A DNA stretch of 64,000 nucleotides from positions 6,436,501 through 6,500,500 of the forward strand of contig NW_023503608.1 in the NCBI RefSeq assembly GCF_014529535.1. Reading direction: 5' to 3'. Under the pieces are notes generated by a model. It made no database searches, was not told the origin of the DNA, and was given only the letters and a program-made list of their open reading frames with translations. The first letter of the stretch is position 1; the number at the start of each line of letters is the position of its first letter. Positions 51,524 to 63,100 of this stretch are shown one piece after another. The stretch comes from Bradysia coprophila (lineage: Eukaryota; Arthropoda; Insecta; Diptera; Sciaridae). Made by a program: the position numbers and the translations under genes.

Positions 51524-53473
51524 TTAATACAAATAGTTCTGTGATGGTTCTTCAGGCTTGTTGCAAGCTCCGTAATGCCGTAACTGAACTAAACTACGCG
51601 AACGGCAATTTTCGATTGCCAAAAAGCATTCGTTGGAATAGGTTTTACTGTCGGTACCACAAACGGGGTCGAAATCTTGGGGACACATTCGATTGCAACC
51701 CTTAAACGAAAATGAGGTCAGACAGCGTTTCAATGGCACAACGAATATATGTTTTCCGCAGTTGTCTTTTTTCATTTGACATTCGGTACGGTAAAACTTG
51801 TTATCGGATCCACAAACATAGCTCTTTTGCTCGGTGTCACAGTTGGCATTGCAGGCCGCTGTTGTAGGACAGTTTGATAGCGAAACTGGTACGACACGAC
51901 TGCCACATGTTTTTTCTTTTAATTCACACATAGAACGATAAGCGTTGCCATCAGAACCGCATATTGGACCCGTGACTTTATCGTCGTCGGTGCAATTCTC
52001 GTTGCATTCGAAAACCGTCGACTTAAGCTTGGTGCATGCGCCAATGTGGGCTAGAGTTACTCCTCGTCTGAAAAAAAATTGAGATTTTTCGATTGAATAT
52101 GGTTACCTATCCTGGGCAAATGTGTAAGACTTACAAACATGTTGCCTGCGCAAGTTCACATTCCGATTTGTATGTTTTGGAGTCAGTTCCACAGAATGAG
52201 TCGCTTCGACTTGATAATAGTCCAGCGTACTTCTCTTGACATGACGAAATCTGTGCGCAGCGATTCAACCGTAATTTGCAACGATCCATGGATACACTTT
52301 GGATCTGCTTCCTTTGTGTACTGAACGAAATTGGAACATCTTCAATAGCTAGGTCGTTACAATTCACCCAATTCAGACAACTCACCCACAATTCAACATC
52401 TTTAATTCACAACTGGAACTGTAAATGTTCCCGTCGCTTCCGCAGACCATTTTCTGCTCGGTTTTCGAGCAATCTGTCGGACAGTCGTCAATTTGGTTTC
52501 CAGCTGTACCAGTACGTTCCTGCGCCATACAGAACGATATTGGTACCTCGAAAATGTGTTTCCCGCAGTTTGTTGCCCTCATTTTACAAGCTGAAGCATA
52601 TAATCGACCATCGGATCCGCATGTGGGTCGTGCAACTCTCCAGCAAGACTCTCGGCACATTCGTGTACTCTGACAATGTTTACGATTCGTTCTGACCTTG
52701 GAAGCAATTTGATATTGTTAAAATGTTTCTGCGTTCTGAATAGAGTACAATATTTATGAGAGAACGACTGGAAAGCAACTGGCACTTACAACACCTTGAC
52801 CGCATGTTAGTAGTTTCATCTCACATGTTGAATTGTAAACATTTCCGTCGGAAGCACAAGTAGGACCATCTTTCGGAGCACTATTACAATCAACTGGACA
52901 TGATTCGCGAATAGCGCTGGTATTGCTGCACGATCCGACATGAGCTAAAGAAACGGCAGAGGTACCAACACGACATGCCTGGACACGAAGCATGCATCTA
53001 ACAAACACAGATTTAGTGGAACAGTTCATGTTAAATTTGAAGGAGCATTACTTGTTCAAATATGTGCGACCATCCGTACCACAGACGGGATCTTTTTCGG
53101 TTGGGCATCTATGCAAACACACCGATCCTAAATGATTTGATAGAAAATTAACAGTTCAATGGAATGCACATAAATCAACCTAAACCAACCTTCCGAACGT
53201 TCACATCCTGCTGGGTCTTCCTGAAAACATTGACATTTTTATTGTGTCTTTTTTGTGCCCATACAATTGAGCATGAAACTCATATAATTACCGTTACACC
53301 GACAACTCCGTTCCGGGAGCATGTTTTCTTCTTCATTTCACAGACATTTGCATAAATGAGGCCATCTGAACCGCATACTGGTTCGTTTGGTGTACTTATT
53401 GTGGGACATGATCGTGGGCAATTCGCTGATATTGCTTTATTTTGTCGAGTTTTGACTGCTGCTGCTGGGTGTT
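51524..53473 (-). CDS. Secreted multi-Kazal protein, about nine domains; 5' end missing
   Basis: Seven exons join in phase: 53473-53292, 53220-53190, 53127-53052, 52997-52790, 52669-52386, 52320-52135 and 52067-51524, giving 502 residues to the TAA. About nine Kazal/follistatin-like units can be read, each with a CGSDGxxY or CGTDxxTY core, for example [35 protein letters not shown] and [15 protein letters not shown]. Such proteins are extracellular and inhibit serine proteases or bind matrix and growth factors; the arrangement recalls agrin-like insect multi-Kazal proteins. The first exon found starts in phase 1 after a CATTTACAG acceptor, so at least one 5' exon, presumably with the signal peptide, lies further upstream (above 53480) and was not found. 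The 52320 exon start was chosen because it keeps frame and gives a 65-bp intron. Confidence 0.85.
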
Positions 53474-54340
53474 CTGTAAATGGAATTTGAGATAAATGCT
53501 AAGGTAGACTTTTGATTCATCAACTTTTATCAGGGTAGTTGATCTTGAAGACAGATCTGTTTTGTTGGAAATTATAAGGGATTTCTCCGTACAAAATTCA
53601 TGGAAGTTCACTTATAATTCATTAGTTTAACGTTAACTATTACATTATCCGGCATAAAGCTTACCTAAGTATTATTTGTCCTAAATTTAAAGCATCTTGT
53701 AAAAATGTAAAATTGTCATACGAACTAAAAGATTGTAATTTCAGGCAAAAAAAAATTCTCAAATTTCGTAAATTTCCCAAAAATTTCTCAAAATATTCTC
53801 AAATTACTCAAAGAAAATTTCACAAAATTTCTTTAAAATAATTAAAAAAATTCTCAAAAATAGTCCCTGATTTCAGGTAATCAGTGCAAAGCTGAGAGAC
53901 CACCCCAAGATAAGTGAATTAGTTCGGTCTTTTTTGAACTGTAGAGTAAAGGTGCGCATCAATTATATTAATTTGGCTTGAGTTCAGCGTATATAATTTA
54001 ACGCTTAAACTTTCGTAATGAAAAATTCTAAAAAATCTTTAAGTGAAAATCAATAAATTGCATTGGGCTGAAAGAGATCATACAGTACCACTTCATTTTA
54101 AAACATTTAATGGGATAAACGAACAATTTGCCATCTTGTTTGCCTCCATTTCGAATTCAATTAAAATTTTCAATTAACTTCACTTTGATCTTTCGACAAA
54201 TCGTCAATCATTTTATGATTGATTTGAACCGCCACAGTATTATGTTTGCCACTCAGAAAATGTAGTACATCAATTGCATCGCTTTGTTAAAACAAGAGGA
54301 GATTGACGCGGCAGGCGCGTTAGCAATAGACTCGCACGTT
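53474..54340. other. Upstream intron or flank of the Kazal gene
   Basis: AT-rich sequence with an AAATTTCTCAAAAT-like run at 53750-53870. It presumably belongs to the first intron of the Kazal gene. No signal-peptide exon with a matching phase could be recognised. Confidence 0.45.
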
Positions 54341-54457
54341 CCGAAACTACAATTTTCGCAATATTTCCACACTTTTAGTATAGTTGAGTGTAACTGCTAT
54401 TACAATCACAGTAGTCTTTATTACATAAATTAAATTTCGAAAATGGTACAATTGTGA

Positions 54458-54935
54458 AATCACATAATATGAAGAGTACTTACTATTAATAGTTAAATAT
54501 TGATAGTCAAATGTCGAACAACGTAGGCGCAAGCGGATCATACATTTTAATCAGTCAAGTCTTGACGCTCGCCTAGTTAACATCTCCGCTAAAACATTCT
54601 CTTTCAACTATCAACTATTGATAGTTGACTATCAATAGTTGAGGAAGAATGTTTTAGTGGAGATGTTAACTGGACGAGCGGATCATACATTTTAATCAGT
54701 CAATTCGTGACTCTTGTCCAGTTGACATCACCGTTAAACATTCTACCTATCCAATATTGATAGACAACTATCAATAGTTGATAGTTGAGGGAGAATTTTT
54801 TGGCGGAGATGTTAACTGGACGAGCGTCATATATTGACTGATTAAAATGTATGATCCGCTAGCTACTAGATTGTTCGACATTTGATAGTCAACTATTGAA
54901 TGTCAACTATCACACCATTATGTGATTTCGCAATA
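54458..54935. repeat. Large compound inverted repeat with AACTATCAATAGTT cores
   Basis: A left arm (about 54458-54625) and right arm (about 54775-54935) pair over about 170 bp. They share GCGGATCATACATTTTAATC / GATTAAAATGTATGATCCGC, GTTAACATCTCC / GGAGATGTTAAC and the core AACTATCAATAGTTGATAGT. A second, smaller inverted unit of the same sequence sits between them. The right arm with its flank recurs at 56350-56560. This looks like nested or rearranged copies of one foldback family. Confidence 0.7.
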
Positions 54936-55502
54936 TTTCCATATATTGCGTAATTGAATTTATTACAGAAATTTACAGCAACACTACTGACAACTTTCAA
55001 ATATAAATATTTGAGTTCTGATCGAAAAGGCTCACCCTTTATCACATATCAGACATACGTGAGAATGGTAGTTGGGCAGAGTGAATTCGATCGGGACTAA
55101 AAATCTGAATGGAGTGATGTGTGTCGTTGCGCGAGAAGCTGTGACCTATCAATTTTTGAGTTCTGATCAGAAAGTCTCACCCCTCTATCAATTTATCGGA
55201 CTCAAGTGATAATTGTAGATGGGCAGATGGACCAAAAGTTTGGATAGTTTGAGTGTGTCGATTCAACAGTCGTTTCATATTTTTTTTAAAGTTACGACAC
55301 ACGGACAGACAGACGGACGGACGGTCGGACGGTCGGACGGACGGACGGACGGACGGACATGGCTCAATCGTCTTATAATATCATACTGATAATAATTGCC
55401 CACTACGATATAGGCCGTTTTCGATTATTTCACTTACTTACACGATGGTGGGCAAAACATATAGACTCTCACGATTTACTTCGTATCGTGCGAGTCTAAT
55501 GA
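54805..55502 (+). repeat. Repeat unit, copy 1, with GGAC microsatellite and terminal hairpin
   Basis: Copy 1 of a direct repeat whose second copy is 56360-57203. It contains two tandem modules of about 130 bp (each GTTCTGATC...CTCACCC...GGGCAGA), a short GGAC microsatellite at 55302-55358, a conserved 140-bp end (ATGGCTCAATCGTC to TTACACGATGGTGGGC), and a terminal hairpin GACTCTCACGAT / ATCGTGCGAGTC followed by TAAT. There is no coding capacity. Confidence 0.7.
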
Positions 55503-55504
55503 GA

Positions 55505-55617
55505 GATGATCTGTGTCTGCTCACCTATTTATAACCCGAATCTGATAGTTAACATTTGATAGTTGAATTATCAGAGCTTTGGGTTATAAATAGATGAGCA
55601 GAGACAGATCGTCTTTC
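55505..55617. repeat. Inverted repeat between the two repeat units
   Basis: Arms of about 35 bp pair: a left arm containing CTGCTCACCTATTTATAACC and a right arm containing GGTTATAAATAGATGAGCAG. About 45 bp of loop with TTGATAGTTGAATTATC lies between them. It may be a separate small foldback inserted directly after copy 1. Confidence 0.65.
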
Positions 55618-56359
55618 ATTTAATATAAAGCTGTCGACATGAAAGCAACTTATTGAAACGTATTGCTAATTCAACCATCATCTACCAGCTATCATCTACC
55701 AACTATCAGCTATCAGTATAAGTTATCAGCTCGTAGGGTAGATTCCTTGCTATAATGGTTCCAAATCCAGCCTAAGATTTTGGATCTTCCACTAGCAGAC
55801 AATGGTGGACGCCTTCGTTAGCCATAACACAAAAGCTTATTAACCACTACAACAATACAATGACTCCTAAGTACTTGGATTTTTCCATACGAAAGCTAAC
55901 CAAAAAGTCTTTCTGGAGGATATCTCACGACATAACGAGTCTCGATATTTATGACGCAAACAACCATTTTACTACAAAAAGTGTTGTTGTAGTTGGAACT
56001 GGCGGACACTAATTTATATGCTTATGCATTAATTGCAGTCTTAGTATTGAGCTTCCTGCGAGAAACATCATATCATCATACGTGGTAATGAGCACTTCAT
56101 ATTTCCAAAACTAATGGTTTTGAACCTTCTGTACATTCGATCACTATGGTGCGATAAGTGTGGTGTTGCCAATTTTAAATGGGACTCCGAAGCAGATTGC
56201 TTGAACTGCGATATTGTAAATATTCTATAATTTTACAAAAATTATGTATTTTAAATGTAAACAATCAAGCAAAAATGTTGCTCAATAAATTATTCACACA
56301 AAAATACATTTTATTTGTTAACAGTCAAATTCTAGGTATGGTTGATAGGTAGAATGTTT

Positions 56360-57203
56360 TAACGGTGATGTTAACTGGACGAGCGTCATGAATAGACTGA
56401 TTAAAATGTATGATCCGCTAGCCTCTACATTGTTCGACATTTGATAGTCAACGATTGATAGTTTAACTATCACACCATTATGTGATTTCGCAATATTTCC
56501 ATATATTGCGTAATTGAATTTATTACATAATATTACAAAAATTTACAGCAGCACTAGTCTATGCGCAGCGCTCGTTCGGTGAACATCTTTGTTGAAGCAT
56601 CTTAAATATTTGAGTTCTCATCGAAAAGGCTCACCCTCTATCACATATCAGACATACGTGAGAATGGTAGTTGGGCAGAGTGAATTCGATTGGGACTAAA
56701 AATCTTAATGGAGTGATGTGTGTCGTTGCGCGAGACGCTGTGACCTATAAATTTTTGAGGTCTGATCGAAAAGGCTCACCCTTCATCAATATACCAGACT
56801 CAAGTGATAATTGTAGATGGGCAGAGTCAAAAAGATCGGGATCAAAAGTTTGGATAGTTTGAGCGTGTCGCTTCAACCGTCCTTTCATATTTTTCTAAAG
56901 TTACGACACACGGACAGACAGACGGACGGACGGACGGTCTCACGGACGGACGGACGGACGGACGGACGGACGGACGGACAGACGGACGGACGGACGGACG
57001 GACGGACGGACGGACAGACGGACGGACGGACGGCCGGACGGACGGACGGACGGACGGACATGGCTCAATCGTCTTATAATATCATACTGATAATAATTGC
57101 CCACTACGATATAGGCCGTTTTCGATTATTTCACTTACTTACACGATGGTGGGCAAAACATAAAGACTCTCACGATTTACTTCGTATCGTGCGAGTCTAA
57201 TAA
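56360..57203 (+). repeat. Repeat unit, copy 2, with expanded GGAC microsatellite
   Basis: This has the same order of parts as copy 1 (54805-55502) with high identity by eye. The GGAC microsatellite is expanded to about 140 bp (56920-57060), including GGCC and GACA variants. It also opens a spurious frame of repeated TDGR residues. The terminal hairpin and TAAT end at 57202. Copies 1 and 2 are in the same orientation, 1.55 kb apart. Confidence 0.7.
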
Positions 57204-59937
57204 TGGCATTGGCTTACATGCACTAACTCTCTTGTCTACATATCCATACTGATTCTTACTTAACGAAGAAAAAGAATGCTCAATTGTTTGGCGGTAATTT
57301 TTCTGTCTGTGCAATATTAATAATGATGATGGATAGGCATGTTTATTTATTTATTTACTTCCATTTAATTATAATGGTTTACAATGAGCGAACAATGTTA
57401 ACAGTTAATGAAAGAGCATGATAACTTTACCTTTTGTTTATTATTTGTGTTTACGGTCTAATGGCAATGCCATTTTGTTAAATGAAAAAAAAAACAGATT
57501 TGCATCGTATAAGCATCTGAGGTTGAACGAATTAGTGATCATTTACAAACCGCATAGTGTTGCCCTCACGGTGATGTGATTAGTGTTTTTCCAAACGTTA
57601 TACACTGTATAATATGCACCTCATGTATCGGCAGATTCAATCTCTTGCATCTAGTCAGGCTCAACTTGGCTTGGATAGTGTCAGTGATGCTGCATGTATC
57701 AAAGACGTTATAAATAGCAAGAAAACATTTATCAAAGGCGTCAGCTCTCGTGAGCGGACTTGATATATTGTATAAGAACGTAACTTGTCCAGTGGAATAA
57801 GTCAGGCAGGCAACTGTGATAGTTTTTGGACAGAATAATAGATGTAATTAGTTAGGCAAAAATTCAGTAAAGTGATTTTTCGTTTCGTGATGTTCTCAAG
57901 CTGATGTTATCTAAAGATCGAAACAGGTCTGGTTACCTGAAAATATCTGATACTGTTTCGACATGAACCCGATACGGTCAGTTAAATATGACTTGAATTT
58001 GAATAAATTTGGTAGTCAGGTCAAACCTGAAGTATGACAATTTTAAGACTCTGGTCATGTAATCTAAAGTTAACTGAGCCATTTTTTAAGACAAATTAGG
58101 TCAGACTAATTTTTGATCTCGATCGACCCATTACGGGCTAACGTTTCAAATTCGAGTACTTTGCACAATACAACACAGTCGGCGACTATAAAATAGGTTA
58201 TTCATCTACACACCTAGTGCCTAAAAAAGCATTTATCACTCGGTTGTATATTAATAACTATTCAGAGTCACCGACTGTAAGTGAAATGGAATATATATTA
58301 CACACTTGTCACGAAGAGGTCGAGGCTTGCCGAGACTGATAGTGACAAGTGTGTACTCTATTTTATCACATAAGCGAACACGAGACAACAATATAGAACT
58401 GAAGTGTAATTTTTGAATTAAACTTCTAGTTAAGTAATTTTGACAGCCGAAAACCGCGCGTATGTGATAAAGAATGTTTTCATACCTAGGACCAAAAAAG
58501 TGCGACTTCGTCAAAAATATTATTCGTACCACGGACTAAAAGTCTTTTTTAGCGTATTCGATTCCAGAATTCGCCTTCGACCCGTTCCGGAAACTTCTCA
58601 CACGCTAAAAAAAGACCTTTAGTTCTAGGTACAAAACATACTATTTAGTGCAAAGGAAAATTACTTTCGTATAGAACTCTCTCATCGCAACATATCTTTC
58701 CTTCAGTTTATCAGTCACTCCTTCAAAATTTAATCTTGAATTAATTGTAACTGCCGTAAAATGTGTTATTATTTTCTATGAAATGTTTTGTGAAGATTTT
58801 CTTAAGAAATCAATATTGTAATTAAAGAGCTGAATTCTTTTTCATTCCTCATTTCATGGGAATTTAACACATCATATAAATACCATTAAACAATAATTAT
58901 TTCTGCATTATATAACTTTTATATGATTTTTAATGTGCGTGATGATGATGGAGATTAAAGATGAGATACATTAGTTAGTAGAGATAGATAGAAACGAAAG
59001 AAAAAAAAGTGATTGCAATTAAGTTCAATTAAGTTTGACAGTAATGAGTCAGTTTAGCCGATAATTTATGATGTGATAAATGCACAAAGTAACGGACATC
59101 AACAGGTACGTATATTCTTATTCTCAACGAAAATTCGATAACAATTACAATCAAATCTTGTCCATTACACATTTGTTAGATTCTTAGGTTCGTCGTCTAA
59201 ATCTTTCGATTTGATATTTTGTCTCCCTCTCTCTCTCTCTCTTCACTCAAACTTCACTTAGTTCTTTCGTTCTCTTGGTTAAAAATCATTAATGAATTTC
59301 GAATGAAGTTAATGAATTTGATGTAATCAATCAACTCTGCGTTTTAAAGAAAATAAATTTAATCATTGCGATATAAAAAATAAGGCGATTTTTTCTGTTA
59401 TAAATGCACTGCGCACATTTGTCGAGTGCATTGCACTCCAATTAAATTATTTAAGAAAAAAAATTCATTGGAAAGACATGTCAATTTTGAATGAATGATT
59501 CAAATCAGTAACCGTCAATCATCATATAACAAAATAAGTATAAAACGTTAATGGCAACTGTACGACGTGGTGCATTGCACTTACTTTTGGGTGTTTTAGC
59601 AAAAAATAAATAAATTATAATTGAATGAACTGAATTGCGTTTTTTTTTTTTCACACACTGACGTAAGTAGGAATGCTACCTATTATCATAGTAAACCCTG
59701 TGAACCAGGGCCCATTTTAAGGAAATTAAATTCTTACAGTTGCTAACTCTTAAAACCCAGCCACTATTGAGAATTTTAAATAAATCCAATCCACATTCCA
59801 TAATTTTGGCAGTCGTCAAAAGTACAAGAGCTGCAGATATAAAAAGTAAAATAATTTGAGAGATGAATATACCTTCTCCTCATGATATCAAGGGTTCCGA
59901 TATTATTTTGACAATTTCCATAGAAAATATGTGTTGG
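57204..59937. other. Gene-free repeat-bearing DNA
   Basis: No gene is supported. It includes the short inverted-repeat element at 58175-58278, a hairpin at 58300-58352 (CACACTTGTCAC / GTGACAAGTGTG), a foldback at 58490-58632 (AAAGTCTTTTTTAGCGT with its complement, flanked by CCTAGGACC / GTTCTAGG), and a CT microsatellite at 59224-59243. Confidence 0.5.
58175..58278. mobile_element. Short inverted-repeat element (about 104 bp)
   Basis: The ends ACAGTCGGCGACT and AGTCACCGACTGT are inverted repeats (12 of 13 match). The inside carries CTAGTGCCTAAAAAAGCATT and TATCACTCGGTTGTATA, which recur at 50799-50836. It is a candidate MITE; no clear target duplication was found. Confidence 0.5.
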
Positions 59938-60126
59938 CAAAGCACCTAGCAAGGTAATAGAAAAAAATAAAGGATACTTTAATCAAAGTATGCGAATATT
60001 TCCATACCTTTTTTTTCTTAATGTCACTGCAAAATTACCATTAAGGCTGCTAATGGTATTATTGGTATCAAAATACTACTCTATTTGACATGTCAAAACC
60101 TCTAGTACCCTGCTTTGGGTGCTTTG
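59938..60126. mobile_element. Intact short copy of nonautonomous TIR element A
   Basis: The ends CAAAGCACCTAGCAAGGTAA and GTACCCTGCTTTGGGTGCTTTG are imperfect inverted repeats. GTGTTGG stands outside both ends as a 7-bp target duplication. The body (ACCATTAAGGCTGCTAATGG, ACTACTCTATTTGAC) matches element A at 17136-18751 and shows the uninterrupted arrangement. No coding capacity. Confidence 0.85.
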
Positions 60127-63100
60127 GTGTTGGTCAATAGACTGGTTTTGCAGAATAAGTTTTCTACATTAGACAGTTTGCGCAAATGACGTATAATTTA
60201 TAAGTCAACTTGGTAAAAAATTTTTTGAATCGGACACACCATTTTTGTTTCCGGACGTTTATGGTGCTATCGATAGGTAATTTCAAGGTGATCATTTCGT
60301 AGAAGAAGAATTTTTTTAAAACGACCTCTCCGGCTCGGGGCGACTCTAAGAAAATTTGAAAATTTCAAAATCATGACTTTTTCAGAAAATTTTACACCGG
60401 AATGAAGCGACCGGTCGGTTTTGATCTAATGGTAGTTTGTAGAGAATTGACAGACGATTCTAATAAAAGTATCGTCGGGTCGAAAGGTTGTAGCTGTGAG
60501 TCAGGGTGAGACATCAAAGTCCAATTTTAAGGTTTTGTCAATGAGCACCCCAACCGATTTTTCATTTTATTGGCTTAAAATGAAGGCTAGCACATCCCAT
60601 TTAACATTTAAAAAAATTGGGAGGGGGTTTTTCAATTTTTTCAACAAATCTTAAAAAACTTTCTTATGGGTGCCCACATTCCTGAGATTTTTTAATGGAA
60701 ATGTATGGGAAGTTCTCCTAAAAATGAAATTAATTGCTATATACTGGTTGTTTCTGGTCTACCGAACAATTATATGCACTAACAAAAAATTTAACATTTT
60801 TACTTTGTGAATGTGGACAACTTTGACTGATTTTCTCACCATCGGGAAGCTTTCCGGTCATGTCTAGCTCATCCACTGCTGGGTATGGCTTCATTTGCTA
60901 CTATATCGCATAGCCTGAGACCGCACCTTTCCAAAAATATCAAACTTGCCCTATTCGCAATCTGGCTTGTATTCTTTACGATGTCAAATATGTGGGTAAG
61001 ACGACCTACTCGAAAGATCTTTGAGGCAGTTTTTTATTTCCAATTTTAACCGAAATAAAGTTACAAATTATGTCAAATAAGGTTGTTATGGACTCATTTA
61101 ATGACGTTTACACGCAAGGTGATACATTCTGATATTTCTTGACAAAGTTCAGGTCTATAGACATAAAGATCATTGAGTACTTCTGGTCACTGAATGACTA
61201 CTGAAAGTGTTAGGAAATATCAGAATGCTTTAGCTAAACTGATTTTTGTAAAATTTTGTAGATATTAGAAAATAAATTCCTTGAAATAGACCCTGCTCTA
61301 AACCCTTTTTGGAATCTGCTGTTTCTCGTAAAGTTGATAATAGTTTCAAGTCCTATCATATAACACAGTTTAACGTCTGGACTACAATGGTTTCCATTCC
61401 ATAGCGGAAATTGAATGTAAGGCTCGTTCATCTTCATCTTAAATTTGTCACTAAGCCGACTATTCAATGCTGAGTTCCATTCCACTCAGTGTCAAGTAAC
61501 TTTTTGAAATCTTTCACTGAAATGAGGAATGTGAATCCTGAAGAATTGTAATTTGGTGAGTATTACTTATAAATATACTTTCAATTAAATCTATATCACT
61601 AAAAGTAATAATAGAACATGAAGTAATTTACTGGTACATCAAATGATACTCGAGGGATTACTTTCTCTGGAATGACCACTGGAATTATCCCTTTTACAAA
61701 TATTTTTTGGATTTTGGATTTTTTGGAATGAAAATATTGATAAATTGCACTATTTTTAACACTCAAACAAAAACATTTATTTATTACCATCCATAACTAG
61801 CCAAAGCGGCACGGAATATCTCAAGTGTTAAATGAAAGCGCAAATAATTCTTGGCGGTTGACTAAAGTTCAAAACAATTTATGCATTTGCAAAGTGTGTA
61901 TGCTGAAGCAATTTCTTTTGTTGCAAAAACTACCATTTTTTGTAACTCCCTTATCTCGAAAAATGTCTGAGAAATCAATGTTAGAGATGTAGGTCGTTGA
62001 TAATCTCCTGATACGCCACATACTTTAAGAACGGTCACAAAGTTCTTTCAAAAATTACATTGTCCACTCAACTTTCGTGTTGACTAATTGCCTTTAAAAA
62101 ATGTCCAATGTGAAACATTTCTATTAGATAGATGTGTGCCAATGGAAAATTCTCACACATTAAAGCGGTTAAAAATTAAAAACGAATATTTTAAGCTAAT
62201 GAAATAAGCTAATAACTGAACAAGTGGCCTAATCGTTGAGTGTTTGAAATTCGAAAATAAACGACAAAAAATTATACATAATTGAGTTTAAAATTCTATA
62301 AGTCCATAAGTAGACGAAAGAAATTGCAAATATAAATTTTGAATGAATTACGCTGACACAATCATGGTGTACGTTCTTCAATCTATGGCTTAAGAATAAT
62401 TTCGTTGTTGTCTTTGCCGAATTACCGTGTCCATGTAAGTGTGAAACGCATAATATAACAGAATAAGACGTTTTTTTATCAACTTGTAGCATTAATTTAG
62501 ATCTCGGCAATGTTTCATTTTACACAATTTTTACGAAAAAGAAGAGAAAAACGTTTTGTTCTTATTTGACTTAATTCTTTGTTACAAATAAATACGGTTA
62601 ATTTCGTGACGAAATAAATTTAAGAATTACGGTCACTAAGAATTGGAATAAAACATAAAATGTGGAAGTTATGAGGCATTAAAACAAACAAAAATCTGTT
62701 ATATTTGTCATTTAACTGTTTCCTATATACTTATCATCTATAGATCTACACCATTTTATTTGCGATGAGCACAGAGAAAGAAACTTTATTCAAGAATATA
62801 TTGCTGGATAAATTTATATTAAAACAATAATTAACGATCGTGTAATAATGCTGTGTTGTTCACTTAAATCTTAATAGATATTTGTACCGCATCTGATTTT
62901 AATGGGATGTATCGTGTTGCGCACTATATGTGGTGATATCGATACAAGTCGAAGGCGAGGGAAATGTTGTACATCACTTTAGTGTGTGAGACGTTTTGAC
63001 AAAATTAGTTTCTGCAATTCGCCCATTGCTCAAGACCAGAAATCCTTCTCTTTGTGTTACGAGATAGCTGCTTATGTTACAAGTTCCGTGAAAAGGTCAC

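Noticed and set aside
52340-52350. Acceptor CCTAG at about 52350 for the sixth visible Kazal exon
   Set aside because: It would give a 37-bp intron and break the frame. The TTCGTTCAG acceptor before 52320 gives a 65-bp intron and keeps the frame.
52276-52695. Plus-strand frame across the Kazal exons
   Set aside because: It is antisense to exons with clear Kazal Cys spacing and splice sites on the minus strand.
56817-57200. Open frame with repeated TDGR residues
   Set aside because: It is created by the GGAC microsatellite and has no start context, domain or conservation outside the repeat.
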